From assembly GCF_023856365.1 (NCBI RefSeq), contig NC_064540.1, positions 10,383,691 through 10,447,690 of the forward strand: a stretch of DNA of 64,000 nt, in the 5' to 3' direction. The notes under the pieces are model-generated. The model was given only the letters and a program-made list of their open reading frames with translations, was not told where the DNA came from and did no database searches. Below are positions 49,714 to 64,000 of the stretch, piece after piece (the first letter of the stretch is position 1; each line of letters opens with the position of its first letter). This stretch comes from Brienomyrus brachyistius. Its lineage: Eukaryota; Chordata; Actinopteri; Osteoglossiformes; Mormyridae. Position numbers and translations under genes: made by a program.

Positions 49714-49759
49714 GATTGGTTGAGGGGCTTAGTTTGGAAAAACAAGGTACGGCTATATA
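49714..49759 (+). promoter_or_regulatory. cyp24a1 core promoter (inverted CCAAT and TATA)
   Basis: GATTGG (inverted CCAAT) at 49714-49719 is followed 35 bp later by TATATA at 49754-49759, about 110 bp before the ATG. Spacing and order are typical of an inducible RNA polymerase II promoter. Confidence 0.5.
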
Positions 49760-49787
49760 TTGTGGGAAGATATGACTTATTTATGAA

Positions 49788-49802
49788 AGGTGAGTGGGAG
49801 AT
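49788..49802 (+). promoter_or_regulatory. possible vitamin D response element half-site, or a splice donor
   Basis: AGGTGAGTG matches the first half-site and spacer of the mammalian CYP24A1 proximal VDRE, but the second half-site (GGAGAT) is poor. The same bases read AAAG|GTGAGT, a good 5' splice site. It lies downstream of the TATA. Which role, if either, is real cannot be told from the sequence. Confidence 0.25.
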
Positions 49803-49867
49803 AGAGTCCTAATACGTAGACGATTCCTAAATTCATAGTGTCAATTTGCTATTTAGGTATTGCAAAA

Positions 49868-56516
<6,649 letters not shown>

Positions 56517-56799
56517 GGTAAGAGAAGCTTTGGTGAAATCTTTGCATGGTAGCAACATATTTCTTTCTATGGCAATAGACCATATTGTCAGGTCAAAAAA
56601 AAAAAATAGGTGGGAGATCAATGTGAGTAAAGCCTGATAAAGGTCATTCATCTTCTCTTACTTCAGCCTTTCATCCTGTCAGATAAAATTTGTCCTCACT
56701 GAACTATAGCTGCCAAACAAAGTTTAACCACTGTTTCCGGCCACTGAAGCAGAAACAGCCCTGTTCCATCACACATCAGTTTTTTTCTGCTTCAGCAGA

Positions 56800-57000
56800 C
56801 ATAACACATTAAATTAATTTAGAACATGCTTTCATCCAAATAAACATGCAATTAACAGTATAACTGGAGCAACTGGGCATACTAGATATTACTCAAAGGC
56901 TCAACACTCATATCTCTCTGCTGAAGATGGGATTCAAACCAGCAACCTTCCTATTTCATGTGCAGTGTCCTTAACCTGCTGGACCACACACTGCCCCCAG
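56800..57000 (-). repeat. SINE family B in the cyp24a1 3'UTR
   Basis: GGAGCAACTGGGCATACTAG, GATTCAAACCAGCAACCTTC and CTGGACCACACACTGCCCC; a diverged reverse copy. Confidence 0.5.
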
Positions 57001-57654
57001 AGTGATCTGTTTGCCGAATGAGACTCTGATGATCCCCTTTGAACTGATTCCTTAACAGGTGGCAGTTTGGCATCTACATTCTCTATTCTGTGCATAAAAA
57101 GAGATGGAGTTTGTACTCATTTTGACCAGAAAACCTGCTCATCGGACCTCTTTCTCAACATGGAAAATACCTCAGAATGCAACAGATCCCCCCAAAGCTA
57201 TTTCATGGGCTGAAAGACCAAGTTAACTAAAGTAACAAATCCCCGAATCAAGATGATTGCACTTTATTATCTACTCATGTGTGCATGCCTACTATGACTG
57301 GAATTTTGATAATCAGTTATTAATATGTATATAATGTTGTGCTGAATACTCTGCTGTTTTGTTATATTTAAATGATTATATATGTGTTCAAAAAGATGTA
57401 CGCATTCTTTATCAAAGCATTGAAATGAATATGTTTTTACTTGTTTGAAAGACATTTTCTTATTTTTATGAATTCTTCCAAAAGAAGAAAATCACCACAA
57501 TCCACAGTAGTGTATGAATAACTGAGTATGTTTGACCTGATTTAGAAGGGAAAAAAGACAAAACCATGACTCTGTCAATACAGTTATACTGTGGATTATA
57601 TCTGGTAAACATAAAAACGTTCCTTTATACATTAAAATGCATGAACAAATGCCA

Positions 57655-57660
57655 AATAAA
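57655..57660 (+). terminator. poly(A) signal candidate for cyp24a1
   Basis: AATAAA about 1.1 kb downstream of the stop, followed by a GT-rich stretch. It is the clearest canonical hexamer after the gene. Confidence 0.5.
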
Positions 57661-57956
57661 AGGTGAAGAAGCTCTTAGCTTTACTATTGAAACTCATACC
57701 TGTGATTTTTCACATTTATCCTGAGAGGTGACTGTGCATTATTACGGAGCTCATTCAGTTTAAGAAAACTTTGGAAAAATGTGTCAAAAGGTTAAAAATA
57801 AACAAACAGAATATTTGCAATTATATAATGCACTAGTCAACCATAACATTAAAACCACCTGCCTAATGTTGTGTACATCCCCCCCTAAAGCCACAAAAAC
57901 AGCTCTGACCCGTCAAGGCATGGACTCCATAAGGCCTGTGAAGGTGTCCTGCGGTA

Positions 57957-58789
57957 CAGTAGTCTAGCGTCCGTGGTTTCAGTAACTGCCATTTCAGTTG
58001 TTCACAGTTTACCGTGCTCCAAAAAATGTTTTGAAAAGACTATGTTTTTATATTGTTCCTTTGTCCTTTGAGGGGTATGAAAAGCATGATTTTCATTGAT
58101 CCATCATCCCATGATCCATATTTTTCATTGCTCTTGTCTTTTGAGAATTATGTTAAATCATCAGAATCCCTTTCATTCGAGAATATGGTGCTGTACAGTA
58201 CTGTACAATAATGTACTTTATTATCCATCCATCCATCCATCCATCCATCCATCCATCTTCCAAACCGCTTATCCTACTGGGTCGTGGGGGGTCCGGAGCC
58301 AATCCCGGAAGCAATGGGCACGAGGCAGGGAACAGCCCAGGATGGGGGGCCAGCCCATCACAGGGCACAGTCACACACCATTCACTCACACATGCGCACC
58401 AACGGGCATTTTAGCAACTCCAATTAGCCTCAGCATATTTTTTGGACTGTGGGGGGAAACCGGAGTACCCAGAGGAAACCCCACGACGACATGGGGAGAA
58501 CATGCAAACTCCGCACACATGTGACCCAGGCGGAGACTCAAACCTGGGTCCCAGAGGTGTGAGGCAACAGTGCTAACCACTGCACCACCATGCCGCCCTG
58601 TACTTTATTATTACTGTATTTAATGTTGGTAATATCATACTGCGTGCAATTTATCAATTACCATATGTAAGAACACATAAAATTCATATCATAAGGTCTG
58701 CAGATGGTCTCCCTTGTTTCGGATATACGCAGATATTCGGATATACGTGTTTTTGGAACATATCACCTGTGGATACGGAGGGTCTCCTG
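57957..58789. mobile_element. pogo/Tigger-like element inserted in the Tc1 remnant
   Basis: Ends read CAGTAGTCTAGCGTCCGTGG and, inverted, CAGGAGACCCTCCGTATCC. Insertion was at a TA of the host (57955-57956). GTTTCGGATATACGCAGAT is the type of subterminal sequence seen in Tigger elements. A SINE A copy is inserted within it. No coding capacity. Confidence 0.45.
58225..58598 (-). repeat. SINE family A (full length), innermost of a nested set
   Basis: Complete reverse copy with a 13-bp target duplication TGTACTTTATTAT at 58212-58224 and 58599-58611. Confidence 0.9.
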
Positions 58790-59288
58790 TTCCTGACACT
58801 AAAACCTTAGCAGCAGATCCTGTGAGTTCTGCATGTTGCAAGGTGGGGCCTCCATGAATCAGACTTGATTGTCCATGCTCAATCAGACTGATATCTGGGG
58901 GATTTGCAGGCCAAGTCAACAGCTTTCGTTTTCATGTTCCTCAAACCATTCCTGAACAATTTTTGCACCATTTGTCCGTCAATGAGCCTTGGGCGCCCAT
59001 GACCCAGTCACCGGATCACCATTTAGCCTTCCTTGGACCACTTTTGGTAGGTATTGACCACTGCGTACTGGGAACAGCCCAGAAGACCTGCCGTTTTGGA
59101 GACTCTCTGACCCAGTAATCTAGCCATCACAGTTTTGCCGTTGTGAAAGTCACTCCTTATACTTGCCTATTTTTCTTGCTTCCAACAGCTCAACTTCAAG
59201 AACTGTTCACTTGCCTAATATATAATGACCCCCTTAACAGGTACCATTGTAATGAGACAATCGGCCTATGGTTTAAATGTTTTGGCTG

Positions 59289-59385
59289 GTCAATATAATA
59301 TAATATAATATAATATAATATAATATAATATAATATAATATAATATAATATAATATAATATAATATAATAATATAATATAATTAA
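59289..59385. repeat. (TATAA)n pentanucleotide repeat
   Basis: About 19 units directly at the end of the Tc1 remnant. Confidence 0.95.
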
Positions 59386-59399
59386 ACACATGAAAAAAT

Positions 59400-62029
59400 A
59401 TGAAATAATGCAAAATTTCTAAAAGAATTTCTAAAAGAATGTAACTTACAGTGACACATTTTTTTCAATGACATAGGATTTTGCCTGTTGAGAAAGAAGT
59501 GTTTGCTTTAATTGTGTGCATAAAAAATAAAATTAAATGAAAGCACAGGAATTACATATTGGAAATAACATTATATAAACTTAAACTTTTTGGGGAAAAT
59601 TGTTTACATAAAAGAACTTTATAATATTCAATATATAATATGTTTTAATTGTAAAACACGAATATTTTGTCCCATTGCAAAGGTGCAATATAAATTTAAT
59701 TTACTGATCAGGGTAATCTTCAAAACAAATACCACACATTAAAAACGGATTGCAGACAGTCTTTCAGATGAGATTACAATTTAAATATTTGTATTTAGTC
59801 ATTGCCGCCGTCTGAGACTCCGAGCCAAAGATTTCCTGCAAACATGTTGCAAAATGGGGATGAAAGTGGACACTAGTTCACAACATTCAGTTGGCTTAAG
59901 CATAATAAGTGGGTCGGAGCTTTTCCATGGCATGGATTCCAGCTGTTTTTCATTTGCCGAGATGTAAATATTTAATACATTTTTCCACATAAATGTGTAC
60001 AGCTGTAGCATTTAAAATTGATTTTATGTGTATTTAATCGTGTCAATTTGGCTTTTTGTAATCTGCAAGCAGACCATTCACCTGAGAATTTAAACGTACT
60101 TCTGAAAAATGCAACAAAGCGTGAGCATAATGGATAGGCCTACAGTTTTCAGAAGCAAGCAATTACAAATAGTAATTGATCATCATTTAATAGTAATAAA
60201 TCATAATTTATTCAGCCAGCTGTAAACAATACATTTAATATTTTTCTGCAGAAACAACTTTAAGGAACGCGAGAATCACAATATGTGCATCATTACTGGT
60301 AGATTTTTAACTGTATAAATTATTTAATCATTATAATTTTTATATATATATCCCTTACATTTACAGAATTTACAATGGCATGTCAAGCTTTGAAAAACAA
60401 TGGAAAGTTGCACTTTTAGATTAGGAAAAAAGACTCAAATGGTTCAAAATGATCATTTAATATCTTTCTATAAACCTCTAAAATAAATACCAGTGTTTAA
60501 ATCACCGTTATTAATGAGGGCCATAACAGATGCAAAGTGGAGGTTTACGTAAGTGTAGGCATCGGTAACCTTAACCTCCGAATAAACCTCCGGGATTTCT
60601 CAACTTTCTTTACTTTGGCTCTTAGCCCATGTCATTCACCTAAAACACAGCTACAATTTTGTTAAAAACAAAATGTGACACTTCTGAATTCATTCCTCTA
60701 TTTAAAAAAAAAAAAAAAAAAAAAAAAACGTAAGTGCTTCGGAATAGAAGCAAGTCATTACAGAGCAGCATTTGTGTATAATATTTCTATATAAATTCAT
60801 GCCTAGATAATTAACATTTAATGCTTACAGCAAAGGGCTGCATATTACCGTTCTGTACCATATAAGATGGAGTTCACACATTCATACACTGTGAATTAAT
60901 AAGGAAATCAAATTGCAAAAGTAAATAGCACATTTGTGGTCTGCACATTAAAATTTCACATTTATGTACCACAATTACCCCTCTGAAGACAAAAATAGAT
61001 AAGAAAATTTATTAGAAAACAATACTGATACTTTTGTTTCTGCTGTAGAATTATTTTATAAAGAAGAGCTAAATATGTCTGAAACCATAAAACTATCTTA
61101 TCTAAGAAATTGCAATTTCCCAAAAACACATAGGCCCAATTTAATAAAAACTATAACACTAAGTCACCCACAATTACTCTTAACTAAACTTTATTATTGT
61201 GAAGTAGGAGAACATTGTGTTGCAGAAACAGGAACAGATGGGATGAACAATAAATTATACATTATTTCAGCGCCACCTACAGGACATTATGATGATGCAC
61301 TTTACACTGTAGTCTAAAATGTTATTCGGGCGATTCTCATCAGACGTAAGAAACCCACAAGTTAAATTTTACGTCAGATTTACCTTCCCATCACATTCGA
61401 GAAACCTTATGATGAAAAACATATAAGGTAAAATATACTAACATGATAAAGAACACATATGAAAATAAACAAAATGATGAAATGTTGTTGTACAGGCAGG
61501 GGTGTCACACGTCCTTTTTTGAGGGACAGTAACACTGTTGAACAAATTTTTGCTTTCTTTTGGTTTCACAGATCAAAGCAGGTTAATCCTACAGTAACTG
61601 TTTGTGCTGAATTCAAATGTCTAATCAGGATTTACACAAGGATTTTGCGTGACACACAATCGAACTTGCTATATGCGTATCATAGAGAGAGAACGACCCT
61701 ATCACAACATGTCTAAACAGGCCTGTAATTTCTGGAAAAACAGACTTACAGTACTGTTTGGACTGTATGTAAAGTCCTTAAAATGTTTATAAATACAAAT
61801 GATTTTTTCCTAAATTACACTTAAATATGGCCATACATTCTAAATAAGGAATTATATACTATAAATACAGTCTAAAAAAATCACACTGTTGAAAAACCAT
61901 GGGTGAGAGCAAGATTCTGAGCGCATTTCTTAAATTACATAAACGTCACCCCTTAGTTGATGCATGAAAAAAATCTTTGTTGGCCAGTGCTCTGTGAAAT
62001 ACCCATGTTTTAAACATTTTACAATAATT
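59400..62029. other. intergenic, no gene seen
   Basis: Very AT-rich unique sequence. Frames of 60-90 codons at 61075 and 61459 lack any recognisable domain. Confidence 0.5.
60702..60728 (+). repeat. poly(A) run
   Basis: 27 consecutive A; no recognisable retrotransposed gene precedes it. Confidence 0.9.
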
Positions 62030-62041
62030 ATAATAAAACTG

Positions 62042-62400
62042 AGGGGCGGCATGGTGGTGCAGTGGTTAGCACTGTCGCCTCACACCTCTGGGACCCGGGT
62101 TCGAGTCTCCGCCTGGGTCACATGTGTGCGGAGTTTGCATGTTCTCCCCGTGTCGTCGTGGGGTTTCCTCCGGGTACTCCGGTTTCCCCCCACAGTCCAA
62201 AAACATGCTGAGGCTAATTGGAGTTGCTGAATTGCCCGTAGGTGTGCATGTGTGAGTGAATGGTGTGTGAGTGTGCCCTGCGATGGGCTGGCCCCCCATC
62301 CTGGGTTGTTCCCTGCCTCGTGCCCATTGATTCCGGGATAGGCTCCGGACCCCCCGCGACCCAATAGGATAAGCGGTTTGGAAAATGGATGGATGGATGG
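62042..62400 (+). repeat. SINE family A (youngest-looking full copy)
   Basis: Complete copy with intact A and B boxes (TGGTGCAGTGG, GGTTCGAGTC), CpG sites mostly kept and a 12-bp target duplication ATAATAAAACTG at 62030-62041 and 62401-62412. Close to a master sequence. Confidence 0.92.
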
Positions 62401-63239
62401 ATAATAAAACTGGCTGCTTCTTAAAAACCTTTTGTGACGTGTTTTTTTAAAAAGGTATTTCTGTGATCAGCATCACAAAATCTATCTGACACACTGACAA
62501 TTATAATGGAACAAAAACCTATTAAACCAGCATAGCCTAGCTTAAATGAAACACAGCATGTAAGGAATTTACAAATCCAATGCTTTCCTAAGACTGTTAA
62601 GAACTCACAGTAGACACAGTAATCTGTCATCACCAATGTAAGATCTCCACCAGCGTGAATACAAGGTTAGGCCTTTAAAAAAGGTGCTTGTTTAGGCTAT
62701 GTGCGTTTAGCCTCCACTATATATGATACTTAAAGTAACGTCTATTTTTCAATGTTTTACATGCTTCCAAACTATTTGGATAATGTGTTGTTTCAATAGC
62801 TTGACAGCTTAATTTTCGCCGTAGTTTAACCTGTTTAACTCAGTTATCGGTTTCTCTCAGCATTGTTAGGCTGAGGTTACGCACCTACTTGTGTTCCTGA
62901 TATTTACTGCATTCCTACTTCTAGAGGGCAGCCTAATAGTACAACTTGTAGAAGATGATTGACTTTATTTGAATGTTTAGTTTGGACATAACCTCGTAAA
63001 TACAAAGGCCCGGGACACACAGCAGCGTGCACTTGCTTTCAAAGAGGACACGATTCAGATTACACCAATAAATATCTGCAGTGTGTACAAGAAGTGGAGA
63101 TGGAGGGAGAGGGAATACGAGATATTTAATCTAAGCTCACATTTAGGAAATGACATGAAAATTAGCTGTGCTGCATTTGAAACACAATCATGTCATGCAA
63201 TTTCAATACAAAAAAAAATCAAAACTTCCAAAATAACCG

Positions 63240-64000
63240 AGGGGGCACATGTCACTGGGTTGGACCATCTTTTGCCTTCAGAACTGTTTTAGTTCTGAAG
63301 TTCTTTAGTTCTTTAGCTGTGTCAAGCATAGGTGCTTGAAACATTCCCCAGTGATCTTGGTCCATATTGACATGGTAGTATCACACCAATTGCTGCAGAT
63401 TTATTTGGTGCACCTTCATGATGTCAGTTTCCTATTCCATCACATCCCATAGAGGCTCTATTGGACTGAGATCTGGTGACTGTGGAGACCATTTCAATAC
63501 TGTGAGCTCATTGTCATGTTCAAGAATCCAGTCAGATGATATGAGCTTTGTGACATGGCTTGTTATCCTGCTGGAAGTAGCCAACAGAAGCTGGGTACAC
63601 TGTGATCCTGAAGGGATGGACATGGTCAGCCACAATACTGAGGTAGGCTGTGGCATTTAAATGATGCTCATTAAAATAAGACTCACCTGACCAGGCAATG
63701 TTCTCCCAGCCTTCTTCTCTCCAAATGGCACCCAGTGTGGTCTGCATACCTTGGTTGTAATGAGTGGGTATTTGAGTTACTATTGTCTTTCTGTCAGCTT
63801 GCACCAGTCTGGTCATTCTTCTCTGACTTCAACGCGGCATTTTGGGCCCCACAGAATCGCCGCTCACTGTATGTTCTTTCTTTTCCAGCCCATTCCCAAT
63901 AACCCCTGATAATGGTTGTGTGTGAAAACACTATTAGATCAGCATTATCTGAAATACTCATACCAGCCCATCCGGCACCAGCAGCCATGCCAGGTTCAAA
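63240..64000 (-). mobile_element. dead Tc1/mariner transposon running off the right edge
   Basis: Minus-strand pieces are the start AGWAGMSISDNADLIVFSHT, then HYNQGMQTTLGAIWREE, NIAWSGESYF, HHLNATAYLSIVADHVHPF, GYFQQDNKPCHKAHII and LKWSPQSPDLSPIEPLWDVM. The order matches Tc1-like transposase, with an internal deletion between the GES block and HHLNA, a frameshift and stops. Catalytic D-D-E positions are partly visible but the gene is dead. Confidence 0.8.

Larger units (their letters stand above)
56667..57680 (+). other. cyp24a1: cyp24a1 probable 3'UTR exon
   Basis: It follows a pyrimidine-rich acceptor (TTCTCTTACTTCAG at 56653-56666) and runs to a poly(A) signal AATAAA at 57655-57660. A tRNA-derived SINE in reverse orientation lies inside it at about 56800-57000. 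The 5' boundary depends on the proposed 149-bp UTR intron 56518-56666; without splicing the 3'UTR would simply be continuous. Confidence 0.5.
57838..59290 (-). mobile_element. dead Tc1/mariner remnant hosting nested insertions
   Basis: Right end 57838-57956 (CATAACATTAAAACCACCTG), interior 58790-58960 and left part 58970-59290 (ACCACTTTTGGTAGG, TTGACCAGCCAAAACATT at the end) are pieces of one fish Tc1 family in reverse orientation. Most of the catalytic middle is deleted around 58965. A separate element occupies 57957-58789. Confidence 0.65.

Noticed and set aside
58096..58524. 142-codon frame
   Set aside because: Translation of a SINE copy and its (CCAT)n tail.

Overview
The window is nuclear DNA of a ray-finned (teleost) fish. 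It has multi-exon vertebrate genes with GT-AG introns, very many tRNA-derived SINEs with (ATGG)n tails, decayed Tc1/mariner transposons and hAT-type MITEs of kinds familiar from fish genomes. I do not name a species. There is no prokaryotic or viral gene set, no CRISPR array and no operon.

Three protein-coding genes can be rebuilt exon by exon, with consistent splice phases. (1) manbal, minus strand, 14293-14688: two coding exons for an 86-residue, single-pass membrane protein. (2) nfatc2, minus strand, 19326-34964: ten coding exons for an 858-residue NFAT transcription factor. It has a calcineurin docking motif, SP repeats, a Rel-type DNA-binding domain, an IPT domain and an alternative-exon C-terminus. 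The terminal 53-nt exon lies more than 2 kb downstream of the previous one and was found by its match to the conserved tail. (3) cyp24a1, plus strand, 49868-56516: eleven coding exons for a 507-residue mitochondrial vitamin D 24-hydroxylase. It has a TATA/CCAAT promoter, a probable 3'UTR intron and a poly(A) signal near 57655. The human counterparts all lie on chromosome 20q but megabases apart; here they fit in about 42 kb.

Layout: 1-14200 is mostly repeats and unique AT-rich DNA (SINEs, a LINE 3' end, two Tc1-like remnants, an inverted SINE pair), plus one unexplained exon-like ORF at 3785-3968. 14200-15400 is manbal. 17700-18350 is a dead Tc1 copy. 19300-35000 is nfatc2, with MITEs and SINEs crowding several exons. 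35000-49500 is intergenic, with SINEs, a hAT MITE, LTR-like repeats and CTCF-like motifs. 49500-57660 is cyp24a1. 57800-59300 is a Tc1 remnant holding a second transposon that itself holds a SINE. 59400-64000 is AT-rich DNA, one young SINE and a Tc1 fragment running off the right edge.

I found no clearly novel system. The observations most worth checking are: a Gly-Gly pair in CYP24A1 where human has Ala326-Ala327, a site known to switch C24 to C23 hydroxylation; a hAT MITE whose target-site duplication copied a branch-point-like CTAAC motif just upstream of nfatc2 exon 8; and several 41-51 bp SINE-tail insertions, three of them with long target-site duplications.
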